DNA from: Vibrio sp. Of7-15
Lineage (GTDB): Bacteria; Pseudomonadota; Gammaproteobacteria; Enterobacterales; Vibrionaceae
DNA length: 64,000 nt
NCBI RefSeq assembly: GCF_022347565.1
Contig: NZ_JAKRGH010000010.1
Span: 101,795 to 165,794 of the forward strand
Direction: 5' to 3'
This document shows positions 17,036 to 25,041 of this stretch, one piece after another. The notes under the pieces are model-generated. The model searched no databases, was not told the origin of the DNA, and saw only the letters and a program-made list of their open reading frames with translations. Within the stretch, counting starts at the first letter, position 1. The number at the start of each line of letters is the position of its first letter. The position numbers were made by a program, and so were the translations under genes.

Positions 17036-17070
17036 ATGCAAGTCGCTGATATAAATGCGAGTTAGCTTAA
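17036..17070 (+). pseudogene. Remnant of the LexA-controlled zinc-finger gene found at 34653
   Basis: The remnant reads MQVADINAS then stop. The intact gene reads MQLADVNAELAQ. Restoring one lost base gives MQVADINA-ELA followed by a stop. The upstream DNA is also shared: GCCAAAAG, a LexA box, and about 37-40 bases to the ATG in both. The rest of the gene is missing, because the 3' end of the replication gene begins at 17074. Confidence 0.6.
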
Positions 17071-17073
17071 AAA

Positions 17074-19230
17074 TCACCAACCTTCCCATTTAACCTCCTC
17101 TAAAACCTCCTCAACACGTACCTGTAAACCAATATGAGTACGATCTAACCAGGTCTTACGGCCATCTAAAGTAAAAACAGTATCTCCCCTTATCATTGCT
17201 GCTACGCCACCTTTATCAACATCAATGCCATTACACTCAAAATGCCCTAGAATTGACTGTTTTAGCACACCGCTTTTATCCCGCGTACAGTTATTGACAG
17301 AACTCCAAGAGGCACAGAAATCCTCCGTTTCAGGAGTAGATACCGAACTTTTTAAAGTAAGATCTGATGAAGGTGTTTTTTTGCATAGTACCCAACCATC
17401 CATGCGACTGATCACCGTAAGATCAACCCCATTCGTCACACCTTTTAGCTTTGTAACTAGCTCACCATAACCATTTTCTTTAGGACGGTACGCCAAGCGC
17501 AGTGGTTGAGCGTTACGCGCACAAAACACCCCACCCATGGCTTCGACAAACATCCCCCAATTACCAGAATCAGCTGCAACCCGAGCTACTTCAATTTGAT
17601 GCTCTTCTGATTGCAAATCAAAGAACGAACGAACTTGCGGCTTATAGGGATTACTTTTAATTTGTTGCTGCTCTTCTATCGCCAATGGATCTTGCTCTAA
17701 ACGTCTTAATTCCCGCCACACAGACACAGAAGGCCCACCAATCTGCTGAAACTGACGAATCCCCCACTCACTCGCCCAGCCTGCGACCGATTCCGCTGTC
17801 ACCTCTGCTTTTTCACCAGACTCTTCATCGTCTTCAACTTTAAAACCATCAATGTTCTTAGCGATATATTTCGCGATGTAACCCGTCGCACTGCCACATT
17901 CTGGGTCTATGACCTTGTAATCAAAGCGCGGTTTGATCAGAGCAGAAACCGTCTCAATATGCTCTGTACTCTCTTCACTTAATGGCAAAGTAAACTTTCC
18001 ATCTTCATCTTTAGTTTTCGCAATCGCATCTGACCAACATTTAAAATCTACATCGCTGGCACCAAGCTCTGATCTGTCTTCCTCAGTAAAATAATGCGCC
18101 AATACCCAGCGAATAACAGGTTCATGTTCAGGGTGGAAAAAAAACAGCGCATGCCAATGAGGAGTTGCATCGTGATGAGGCTCACACACTCGAAACCCCA
18201 TAAGAGGAACATCAAGACGTTTCAATTTAGCTCTTGCTTTAGACCAAGCATGAGAAAGGTAACGCTGAGTTTGCTTCGGGTTAAAACCTTGGTACTTTTT
18301 ATTTTCAACCGAGCACGTTTTTCCATTTGAACGCACAGAATGATAGGAATGATACTTACTTGGAGCGGTCATGGTAAAAAAGCCACCCATCAGCCCATTT
18401 TCGGTGGCAATATCTTCAAAGCCACGCATACGAACCATTAGCTCATGACGACGAATTTTGGGGTTAGAAACAGATGCCTTAACTGCTTCTATCACGTCAA
18501 TTTCTTCGCCTGTAAGCTCATTTCTCGCAACAATATTAGACAAAGCCTTTAAGTTGGCGATTTTTCGAGCACGGTAACCCTGTAATCCAATATGACTGAT
18601 ATACGCAGATACGCCTTTGCGAACTTGGCCCATAATAATTCGGCAGTGTTCACAAAAACGTCGGTAAGCAATATCTAATTTTCTAAGCCACCAAGCTTCA
18701 TTTATTAAACGAGCAATCTGACCAAGAGCGACGGTTTCTTCTATTCGTGCTTCATACTCTTCGTTACTTTCTTCTTGTTCTTGGGGAATACTTTGTGTAG
18801 GGACACTTGGCATAAAGGACCACGGAAACCAAACATCCCTCATTACCTTGGCTGTAGCAACGGCATCTTGCCTTTGATCAATACAAGACATTAACACTCG
18901 ATGACATTGATCAGCCAACTCAGAGGCTAAAGATTTCCTTCTTATCTCATTCCTTAACCTTTCAATCTGAACCGGAAACTGGCCAGCAGCTTCACGCACC
19001 ATAGTGACTTGTCGACGAAGCCAAATATTTGCACTACGGCTTTTACCATTGCGCTGAACATAGCGCTCCCAACGAAAAACATATTGTTTTAACAGTGAAA
19101 CAGCAATATCGGAAGGGATACCACCAAATAGTGATCTCACCCATTTGCTGTCATCCCTCCAAAGTTTCGCTTTACTAGTATGACTAACAAGGATAGCTTC
19201 ATTCGGCGTAATGGCACTCAATACCTGCAT
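17074..19230 (-). CDS. A: P2 gpA-type replication endonuclease
   Basis: This HUH rolling-circle initiator has 718 residues (P2 gpA has 761). The HUH metal motif is visible as HWH at residues 358-360 in TPHWHALFF. The two active-site tyrosines are at 451 and 455 in YIAKYIAKN, near-identical spacing and position to P2 Tyr450 and Tyr454. Gene A proteins nick one strand at an origin that in P2 lies inside the gene and join to the 5' end. The frame is intact. The start overlaps the stop of the 19230-19457 gene (TAATG). Keeping this gene in a headless element is odd. Confidence 0.88.
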   Translation of the reverse strand: MQVLSAITPNEAILVSHTSKAKLWRDDSKWVRSLFGGIPSDIAVSLLKQYVFRWERYVQRNGKSRSANIWLRRQVTMVREAAGQFPVQIERLRNEIRRKSLASELADQCHRVLMSCIDQRQDAVATAKVMRDVWFPWSFMPSVPTQSIPQEQEESNEEYEARIEETVALGQIARLINEAWWLRKLDIAYRRFCEHCRIIMGQVRKGVSAYISHIGLQGYRARKIANLKALSNIVARNELTGEEIDVIEAVKASVSNPKIRRHELMVRMRGFEDIATENGLMGGFFTMTAPSKYHSYHSVRSNGKTCSVENKKYQGFNPKQTQRYLSHAWSKARAKLKRLDVPLMGFRVCEPHHDATPHWHALFFFHPEHEPVIRWVLAHYFTEEDRSELGASDVDFKCWSDAIAKTKDEDGKFTLPLSEESTEHIETVSALIKPRFDYKVIDPECGSATGYIAKYIAKNIDGFKVEDDEESGEKAEVTAESVAGWASEWGIRQFQQIGGPSVSVWRELRRLEQDPLAIEEQQQIKSNPYKPQVRSFFDLQSEEHQIEVARVAADSGNWGMFVEAMGGVFCARNAQPLRLAYRPKENGYGELVTKLKGVTNGVDLTVISRMDGWVLCKKTPSSDLTLKSSVSTPETEDFCASWSSVNNCTRDKSGVLKQSILGHFECNGIDVDKGGVAAMIRGDTVFTLDGRKTWLDRTHIGLQVRVEEVLEEVKWEGW

Positions 19231-19457
19231 TACAGCTCCACAAACTCATGAGCATCACAAAGTAGAAAACCACCAGCGTTATCCCTTTTTGTGAATAAAC
19301 CATGCACCATGGATGAGCACTTTAGCTGTTCACATACCGCTTCCATTGCCTCTTCACGACTTTCAAACTCCCCTACCTGCTGATTCATTATCTCGTGAGT
19401 ATGCACCTCGCGAATCACATCACCACCAAAGCCTAAATAAACAAAAAAATAGTTCAT
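19230..19457 (-). CDS. Small phage early protein, unknown
   Basis: The ATG at 19457 is preceded by GGAGGG, giving 75 residues. The first bases of a longer frame (start at 19469) have no binding site. The sequence is MNYFFVYLGFGGDVIREVHT, then an acidic helix (SREEAMEAVCEQL), then GGFLLCDAHEFVEL. It looks like a compact alpha/beta protein of unknown family. It is translationally coupled to the replication gene and lies in the early operon that starts near 19858. Confidence 0.65.
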   Translation of the reverse strand: MNYFFVYLGFGGDVIREVHTHEIMNQQVGEFESREEAMEAVCEQLKCSSMVHGLFTKRDNAGGFLLCDAHEFVEL

Positions 19458-19573
19458 GCTACCCTCCACAATAAAACCTAAATTGACGAATAAAAAAACA
19501 CACAGAACCCTTTACTATCAACTCAATCAGAAAAAGGGATGGACTGTTGGCTAATTAGCCAGAGGTAAGATAG

Positions 19574-19858
19574 CTAGTAAAAATCTTTGGATGGCTTATG
19601 AGACAAAGGAGTGAGAGCTCCCACTAACGTATTAATAACACGGTGGACTTGTTTTTTTTCCCACACTGTAAGTTCAGAAAAAGACTTCGCGATATGCCGC
19701 CTAGTGAATCCAGCAGAAAAGCAAACCGATCGTTTTACTTCTTCCGTTAAATTGTCGTACATCAGGCCAACTTGACTCTCGGCCCCCAATAAAGCACGGC
19801 AAAACGCAATAGACTCATTTGCAGGCCTTGGGCTGTGACTTTTCAATTCTTCGTACAT
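19574..19858 (-). CDS. First gene of the phage early operon, unknown
   Basis: This 94-residue protein has a GAGGGATGT binding site next to the ATG. It is helical, with an arginine-rich segment (FSAGFTRRHIAKSFSELTVW) and a C-terminal basic tail. No family is recognised. It diverges from the CI-type repressor gene across a 328-base control region, the place held by cox, cII or apl in P2-like phages. A regulatory role is possible by position only. No helix-turn-helix can be stated with confidence. Confidence 0.55.
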   Translation of the reverse strand: MYEELKSHSPRPANESIAFCRALLGAESQVGLMYDNLTEEVKRSVCFSAGFTRRHIAKSFSELTVWEKKQVHRVINTLVGALTPLSHKPSKDFY

Positions 19859-20186
19859 ACATCCCTCTAATCAAACTAAAAACCAAAAACAATACTAAAC
19901 GTCAATTGAATATCCCTACTTGAACATTCCACAGCCAAATAACGGACAATCAAATGGTTTATTGTTACTAAAACTCTATTGAAACATTCAAATGACTGGC
20001 TCTTATAGCTACCTTACTTAGCTGTTAATGAGACATTTAGTGCGATAAATAGCCAAAACTTCACACTTAACGCTGTAGATATTGAAATCATAGTGTTATC
20101 CTTCTCTTTAACAGTTATTCAAATCAACACCCAGCAGGCCAACCCTAAAATAGTCATTTGACTGCTTGGTGATATTAGGTGATCAA
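19859..20186. promoter_or_regulatory. Divergent control region between repressor and early operon
   Basis: This 328-base AT-rich gap holds both promoters. Several copies of TCAAATG or its complement CATTTGA lie in it, and they could be repressor operators. I could not fix a symmetric operator or the promoter elements by eye. No perfect LexA box is present here. Confidence 0.4.
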
Positions 20187-20792
20187 ATGCATCCAAGTCA
20201 AGATGTAAACATGAAAGAGATAGCAAAATTACTGCCTATGGACTACCAAGGCGGTAAAGATGTAACAACAAGGTTACTCAAAATACTTAATTTGGCGGAA
20301 TACAGATCGCTATCGGATGCTTTTGACGTTTCTTGGGGAACCATCTCAACATGGCATAGGCGTGAGCAAACGCCATTTGAAATTGCAGTGCGAACCCATT
20401 TAGCAACAGGGGCTTCTTTACGCTGGATTTTACTTGGCGAGGGGGAAATGTTTGAGAGCGGACAGCCTATCGTTTCATCTAACAATATTGACGTTCCATA
20501 CTACACATTGGCAGATGGTATTTTAACCGATGAAGGAACGATGTCTTTTGATCCTAAATTTCTTGCCGATATGCCAGAAAAATTAATGTTAGTGGAACAC
20601 GACAATCAAAAGATCTTTATCAATACCAGCATAAAAAAAGCCGTAAGCGCGACTTACCTAGTAAAGATTGATGACGATTATTCGATCTGCGAGCTACAAA
20701 AGCTACCAGGGGGAAAAGTAGTAATGCACTTCAACGGCAGCAACTATGAAGTCGCTACCGATGAATTAGAAGTGGTTGGGAAGGTGGTGTAA
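20187..20792 (+). CDS. cI: CI-type phage repressor
   Basis: The ATG at 20187 has AGGTG upstream and gives 201 residues. The N-terminal half matches the Bac_CI_repr helix-turn-helix domain: VTTRLLKILNLAEYRSLSDA, then FDVSWGTISTWHRREQTPFE as the recognition part, then ATGASLRWILLGEGEMFE. The C-terminal half is a beta-rich oligomerisation domain (YSICELQKLPGGKVVMHFNG). There is no obvious Ala-Gly autocleavage site with a Ser/Lys pair, so it may not be cleaved like lambda CI. This agrees with SOS control acting through LexA boxes instead. Confidence 0.82.
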   Translation: MHPSQDVNMKEIAKLLPMDYQGGKDVTTRLLKILNLAEYRSLSDAFDVSWGTISTWHRREQTPFEIAVRTHLATGASLRWILLGEGEMFESGQPIVSSNNIDVPYYTLADGILTDEGTMSFDPKFLADMPEKLMLVEHDNQKIFINTSIKKAVSATYLVKIDDDYSICELQKLPGGKVVMHFNGSNYEVATDELEVVGKVV

Positions 20793-20867
20793 AAATTACA
20801 GGAAAACGTTCGTAGCCCCCCTTTTACGCCACTAAAAAGTCACTACACTTCATGGTTTTCGAACAAA

Positions 20868-20901
20868 AGCCAGCTATTTTAGCTTCATTTCACAGCTGGC
20901 T
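20868..20901 (-). terminator. Hairpin at the end of the 20900 gene
   Basis: AGCCAGCT (20868-20875) pairs with AGCTGGCT (20894-20901) over an 18-base loop. The minus-strand reading continues into TTTTG. It overlaps the stop codon of the minus-strand gene that starts at 21157. It also stands at the right edge of the phage block. Confidence 0.55.
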
Positions 20902-21157
20902 ATGCTCTCACCCGCAGATCAACCTGAGTTTGTAAATCATCAAATTGAGCCTCAGTGATAGCGTCAGGTAAGATAACTTTATAAGTATCATTGCCTTGTG
21001 CTTTTAATAAAGTATTAAGCCACTTCTTACTTATATATGTATCTACTGTTGCTTCCGCCCAAGACGTCGCATTAATAATATCTTTTCTTGAAACGACTTT
21101 TCCAATGTTACCATTAAACAGCTTCAAAGCTTTTTTTGCTTGATTACTTAATGCCAT
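20900..21157 (-). CDS. Small protein next to the phage repressor, unknown
   Basis: This 85-residue protein has a winged-helix look: ALSNQAKKALKLFNGNIGKV, then SRKDIINATSWAEATVDTYI, then KKWLNTLLKAQGNDTYKVIL. The middle resembles a short DNA-binding helix pair, but no family is certain. It starts next to the repressor on the opposite strand. It could belong to the phage block or to the flanking accessory region. It is followed upstream by a 420-base gap (21158-21577) in which I see no gene. Confidence 0.5.
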   Translation of the reverse strand: MALSNQAKKALKLFNGNIGKVVSRKDIINATSWAEATVDTYISKKWLNTLLKAQGNDTYKVILPDAITEAQFDDLQTQVDLRVRA

Positions 21158-21577
21158 AATTCACTCCTTTAACCCATGCTATATCTAATTAAAAAATACT
21201 CGAAGGCAGAACCAAAACTCAGATAAGACATCATTAATGTATATTAATTGTACAGAAAAATAGAAGTACATAGAACGATATGCATCAAGGATTAACCATC
21301 ATTATGTAGAATAATTATCCCTCGGGATAGAAGGTTATTGTGCGGTGCTTTTGGAAGTAAGATTAAGATGCTTCAAGGGCAACAACCCTAGCCGCTGCTG
21401 AAGGGTGTGAAATATTAAAAAGGAGATATAATATCTATTTAAAACACAAAAACGCAACCCATAACAATAAAGCTATGCGCTGCGAATAACTCTTAAATGG
21501 TTTATTAACTAGCGTGAATTTAAGTACGGTAAATGCTCGATGATGACTTAACCGATGCTAATTTAAACTCGATTTAC
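21158..21577. other. Gap without a supported gene
   Basis: The stretch is AT-rich with scattered short stop-interrupted frames. It has no clear hairpin, LexA box or attC site. The right junction of the phage block probably lies here, but I found no direct repeat that marks an attachment site. Confidence 0.35.
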
Positions 21578-21868
21578 TTAACTTTCATATCTAGTTTCAA
21601 ATTTCTCATCAGATTCGCACAGATACATAATAAACTCGATGAAAGCGATAATTGAAGGAATCAACGTCCAACAAAACACCAAGTACAAAAAGCCTAGTCC
21701 AACTTTACCTAGATAAAATTTATGAGCGCCAATCCCACCTAGGAAAAAAGCCAGTAATGCGGCAGAAATTCTACTTTTCTCACCTTTCACGCCTTTCTGC
21801 TGTGCTCCACAACTTGGGCACGCTCTCGCAGTTTCATGAATTTCTTTTCCGCAACCACTACAAAACAT
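21578..21868 (-). CDS. Zinc-ribbon TM2-domain membrane protein
   Basis: The ATG at 21868 has AAGGATG upstream, giving 96 residues. The N-terminus is a zinc ribbon (MFCSGCGKEIHETARACPSC). It is followed by the TM2 domain with two membrane segments: ISAALLAFFLGGIGAHKFYL and GFLYLVFCWTLIPSIIAFIE. TM2 proteins are small envelope proteins of unclear function. A longer frame upstream is not needed. Confidence 0.85.
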   Translation of the reverse strand: MFCSGCGKEIHETARACPSCGAQQKGVKGEKSRISAALLAFFLGGIGAHKFYLGKVGLGFLYLVFCWTLIPSIIAFIEFIMYLCESDEKFETRYES

Positions 21869-22075
21869 TACTACATCCTTATTACAAATACTGCTGAACA
21901 AAAGATGCGCCCACCATACCAAATAACACACATAAAACATTGATTTAGTTCAATATAGTGCAATTTAATACCACGTGTAAGTAAGAGGCCATACTGACAA
22001 TAGAGAATAAACTCATAACCGAAAATGCAATTGTTGGAAGTCAATATTAAATATTTTACTACGTGGCCGCTGCCA

Positions 22076-22372
22076 CTATTTGGTTCTGTCTTCTACTTCA
22101 TCGAAGGCCTCTACAGAAATACGCTCTGCAATATCCCGCATTTTCTGCATTTTTTCTGGATTACGATTTTTCCAAAACGCTTCCCAATCTTGGTGCGTTT
22201 CCCACTTCGCAATAGTTAACACTTTTTCAGGCGTCTCATAAGAGCGAAGCATAAAGCTCCCCAGTGCTCCATCTACTGAATGGTGAATCGAGTCTGTCGC
22301 CGAACGCCACACAGTTTGAAACTCATCCATTTTATCTACTGGTACACGCCATTCATACACAACTCTAAACAT
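22076..22372 (-). CDS. Antibiotic biosynthesis monooxygenase-like protein
   Basis: This 98-residue protein has the dimeric alpha/beta-barrel ABM fold: MFRVVYEWRVPVDKMDEFQT, then GALGSFMLRSYETPEKVLTI, then AKWETHQDWEAFWKNRNPEK. Family members act on small aromatic or haem-like substrates, or serve as stress proteins. The substrate is not predictable. It is a stand-alone gene followed upstream by a decayed small gene. Confidence 0.75.
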   Translation of the reverse strand: MFRVVYEWRVPVDKMDEFQTVWRSATDSIHHSVDGALGSFMLRSYETPEKVLTIAKWETHQDWEAFWKNRNPEKMQKMRDIAERISVEAFDEVEDRTK

Positions 22373-22411
22373 AAAACTCCCTGTAAATACTTAGATTTAA
22401 ATCGTAAGTTA

Positions 22412-22576
22412 TTAGCTCTTATTTCGACCTTCTATGTGTGCCGACACAGTTTCTATTATTTCATCATTGGTTACATCCCAGACTCTTCCAGGCTTAAACT
22501 CCCCTGACCACGCTGCGATATTGCAAAGTAACTGCCCTAAGCGCATTTCGGGGTATAACTCCCACCGAACCCGAAA
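22412..22576 (-). pseudogene. Truncated small conserved protein
   Basis: Reading the minus strand from 22576 gives VRWELYPEMRLGQLLCNIAA and continues to GRNKS and a stop at 22412. This is the core of a known small bacterial protein family with the WExYPxxRLGQLLxN pattern. Here the frame is closed by a TGA just upstream and there is no start codon before the internal Met of MRLGQL. The N-terminus is therefore lost or shifted. The protein may still be made from the internal Met at 22546. Confidence 0.5.
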
Positions 22577-22598
22577 TCAAAAATGCCGCGTATTATGG

Positions 22599-23195
22599 TT
22601 ACCTTGTTAAACCTCTTTCGTATTGTTCAAGCTTATTTAAAAATTGAACGATAAAAGCTTGTTCGTTTTTATCTACCGTTAATGAACGAACAAATTCAGC
22701 TTCTTGTCGTATTTCAGAGCACTGTTCAACTGTTGCACCATCATTACCATAAAGAATCCCTACGGGCCACTCATGCTCACAATATGAAAGCCAATCTAGA
22801 ATACAACGGCGTAAGAGTTCTTTACCTTCACTACGAGTGGCATCTAACTCATAGCACTTACGGTAAAAATCCATTTCAGTTAATGAACCAAGCTCTTCAA
22901 AAACACCTTTTGTTTTATATATATTTTGAGCTAGTTTCCCAAGCCATAGTGTCGATTCATAATTCCTAACTTCAAACCCTTTTTTTAAAGTAGGATAAAT
23001 AAGGTTTACAAAAAGTTCATACCGAATACAGCAATGCTGGTTCTTCTCCAGATTCAGTAGGTATTGCCACACCCAAGCACGTATTTCATCTTCATCTTTA
23101 AAAGAACCTATAAACAACTGAATCGATTTTGCTGCCTGTTTTCTCAATCCAGTATTCAGTTCTCTTTCAAACTTTTCAAGGTACTCAATATTCAT
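22599..23195 (-). CDS. Unknown cytoplasmic protein, possible gene-cassette product
   Basis: This 198-residue protein is soluble and helix-rich (MNIEYLEKFERELNTGLRKQ, AWVWQYLLNLEKNQHC, NYESTLWLGKLAQNIYKTKG). No family is recognised. Its start lies 24 bases from the end of an attC-like site (23219-23293), in the orientation expected for a gene cassette. There is no signal peptide or membrane segment. Nothing shows its function. Confidence 0.6.
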   Translation of the reverse strand: MNIEYLEKFERELNTGLRKQAAKSIQLFIGSFKDEDEIRAWVWQYLLNLEKNQHCCIRYELFVNLIYPTLKKGFEVRNYESTLWLGKLAQNIYKTKGVFEELGSLTEMDFYRKCYELDATRSEGKELLRRCILDWLSYCEHEWPVGILYGNDGATVEQCSEIRQEAEFVRSLTVDKNEQAFIVQFLNKLEQYERGLTR

Positions 23196-23218
23196 AATAA
23201 TTATGTTTCTTTAAAGAT

Positions 23219-23293
23219 TAACGCCAACCATAAGCAGCGAGCGATTTTTACAAACCTAAAGCCTGCAAGGAGTAATATTCTATGGCTTTGTTA
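23219..23293 (-). other. VCR-like attC candidate
   Basis: Read on the minus strand the site begins TAACAAAGCCATAG and ends CTTATGGTTGGCGTTA. The outer boxes TAAC/GTTA, the AAA and GGC spacers, and the imperfect inner CCATA/TATGG pairing follow the layout of Vibrio VCR sites. The stop codon of the upstream gene (TAA, 23293-23291) is the first three bases of the site, as often seen in cassettes. It is the only such site found here. Confidence 0.4.
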
Positions 23294-23767
23294 TGTATTA
23301 GCATCTTCACAATAACGAACCTTCCAATCATTTAAGTGCTTACATATTTGTTCAGGTGACAACTTAAATTGGTTGTTAATAACCCCCTCCATACCTGTAA
23401 GAGTAGATGCGATTTTTCTACTGCCTTGCTGCTTTTCATACGAAGAAGAGTACTTAATGGCTATCATTTTGTTACCACCAATTTTACCTACATAGAATAG
23501 ATCAACCTCATGCCAATCCAGCCTCCAAGGTTTGGCTCCATATCCAACTTCAAATCCTGATGAATCAAGTTTTATGTATGAGCGTTTGAAAAATTGCAAA
23601 ATTGATGCTGGTATGGCTAAACCAAAAAATAACACACACCCCCATCCAAATATGGAACCAGTGTGAATTAAATACCCCCCAATAGCCACAAACACAATTC
23701 CAGCTATTAGGTGCTTTATTGGCTTCAGCTTACTCCCTTCAATAGTTAAGCTCTCACTATTGCTCAT
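23291..23767 (-). CDS. STM3941-like membrane protein
   Basis: This 158-residue protein has two membrane segments (HLIAGIVFVAIGGYLIHTGS and FGWGCVLFFGLAIPASILQF). A PH-like soluble domain follows (YIKLDSSGFEVGYGAKPWRL, DWHEVDLFYVGKIGGNKMIA). It resembles the STM3941 family of small membrane proteins. Its stop codon lies in the attC-like site, so it may be a cassette gene. The function is unknown. Confidence 0.6.
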   Translation of the reverse strand: MSNSESLTIEGSKLKPIKHLIAGIVFVAIGGYLIHTGSIFGWGCVLFFGLAIPASILQFFKRSYIKLDSSGFEVGYGAKPWRLDWHEVDLFYVGKIGGNKMIAIKYSSSYEKQQGSRKIASTLTGMEGVINNQFKLSPEQICKHLNDWKVRYCEDANT

Positions 23768-23842
23768 ATCGACTCCATGTGATCTTTGTATAATACCTGC
23801 TATCAGATGTGTCCACCGAACTGGTAAAGGTGACCACTGCTA

Positions 23843-24103
23843 TCAAAAATTTAACATACGCCAATAAAAAACAACGTTGTATTCCAACCTGTAATTCCTC
23901 AGGTTAATATCATCATGACGCGCTGATCTAGAATATTTTAGATCTTTTTTTTCAGCTGCACCATGAACAATAAAATTAAATCTTACCTCTTTTAGGGACA
24001 CCTTATTAGGTCCACTAAGGCATTCATCTTGGCTAGATTCATCCTGCCCATCATCTTCCCAAAAACAAATCTCACATATTTCATATGTAAGCTGTTTAAG
24101 CAC
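23843..24103 (-). CDS. CPCC-type cysteine-rich protein lacking its N-terminus
   Basis: This 86-residue protein carries the family core YEICEICFWEDDGQDE and GPNKVSLKEVRFNF. The family normally starts with a CPCC motif about 15-20 residues before this core. Here translation begins at Met-Leu-Lys-Gln right before the core, and the upstream frame is closed by stop codons. The first zinc-binding cysteine pair is thus missing. The gene is probably decayed. Family members are often found with toxin-immunity or cassette genes, but no role can be given. Confidence 0.5.
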   Translation of the reverse strand: MLKQLTYEICEICFWEDDGQDESSQDECLSGPNKVSLKEVRFNFIVHGAAEKKDLKYSRSARHDDINLRNYRLEYNVVFYWRMLNF

Positions 24104-24125
24104 ATTATTAGAATTATTTACCTAC

Positions 24126-24692
24126 CTAAAAAGTGTACCTAAAATTCATATACCAGCCTCCATTACCATCAGGAGCTAAAGAAAAACTTGAACTTTCATC
24201 ATAAAAAATTTGGTCCGAAGCCCACGAAGATAACCACACGGCATTCAAGCCTATGAGATTAGCTATAAATATATCCCCCTCGCTCTCATCTTCGTCTGCG
24301 AGATACAGGTTATACGCCCCCACTGAAGCTAACCCTGCTGTAGCAGTTATTCTTGATGCCGGAGGTAGTGTCTCAGTAATAAGGGGGCTTGTTAAGATAT
24401 AGGACCACCCCATAAATTCAGGAGCAAAAGCTGCTGCCCCCGAAAATAACCCAATACCAAGTTGAGTCCAAAGAAACTCGCTGGGATCACGAACTCCTAA
24501 GTACTGATTTCGACTTTGAGAGCTCGTAAAACTATTATACTTTGATGAAACAATTAAATTATCACCTGCTAATACGTTAGGTTTTTCAATATGATGATAC
24601 TCATAATTACCTAAGTGAGCTCCCGTATTTTGACTGAATGCTACCGCATCAATAGAACACATGGCTAAAGCTAGAACCGCCAATTTTTTCAT
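24126..24692 (-). CDS. Secreted or envelope protein of unknown function
   Basis: This 188-residue protein has a signal peptide (MKKLAVLALAMCSIDAVAFS). The mature part has two weakly hydrophobic segments (LGIGLFSGAAAFAPEFMGWS and ITATAGLASVGAYNLYLADE). It ends in WYMNFRYTF, a C-terminal phenylalanine typical of outer-membrane proteins. No family is recognised. It is nearest to the decayed CPCC gene, 22 bases away. Confidence 0.6.
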   Translation of the reverse strand: MKKLAVLALAMCSIDAVAFSQNTGAHLGNYEYHHIEKPNVLAGDNLIVSSKYNSFTSSQSRNQYLGVRDPSEFLWTQLGIGLFSGAAAFAPEFMGWSYILTSPLITETLPPASRITATAGLASVGAYNLYLADEDESEGDIFIANLIGLNAVWLSSWASDQIFYDESSSFSLAPDGNGGWYMNFRYTF

Positions 24693-24957
24693 TTATAATC
24701 CTTTATTAATAAAGCCTTTAATTGCTAACGCAAGCAATAAAGTGCCATGTACTGAACTAACAAAGCACTCTGAACAAGAACCGCCGAGTGTAACACGTTA
24801 TTTTGATTAAGAATAATGTCTCTAAAGTAAAACTTTCTTACAGGTAAACTCCTGACCAAATTTACTCATTTCCTCACTTACAGCGTGAATTCAACTATCA
24901 ACGTTAATATAGAACTATTCCTCTGTGTGCACCTATAACGCTTAATTAAATATAAAG

Positions 24958-25041
24958 CTAAATCATCTTATCGAAGTCATTTCCCTGTGAGCACTCAAAC
25001 TGATTTAAATTGAAAAACTTTAAGCGTTGAAAATCACTCAT
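24958..25041 (-). pseudogene. N-terminal fragment, possibly of an M15 peptidase
   Basis: The ATG at 25041 overlaps the stop of the upstream gene (ATGA). It encodes 27 residues: MSDFQRLKFFNLNQFECSQG, then NDFDKMI, and a TAG. The LKFF-NLNQFECSQ pattern resembles the start of M15-type peptidases of phages and integrated elements. The rest is missing, so this is a fragment or a very small unknown protein. Confidence 0.3.

Noticed and set aside
17074..19230. Replication protein as a filamentous-phage or plasmid Rep
   Set aside because: Length, the HWH motif and the Tyr-x3-Tyr position match P2 gene A, and the neighbours are P2-like.
888..20806. Shared TACAGGAAA near 889 and 20797 as possible attachment repeats of the phage block
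   Set aside because: Nine bases are too short for an att core in AT-rich DNA, no integrase is present, and neither copy lies in a tRNA gene.
24726..24815. TAACGC motif and nearby GTTA suggesting a second attC site
   Set aside because: The outer boxes do not pair with inner arms in the attC layout. The strongest structure is only a small local hairpin (ATTGCT/AGCAAT).
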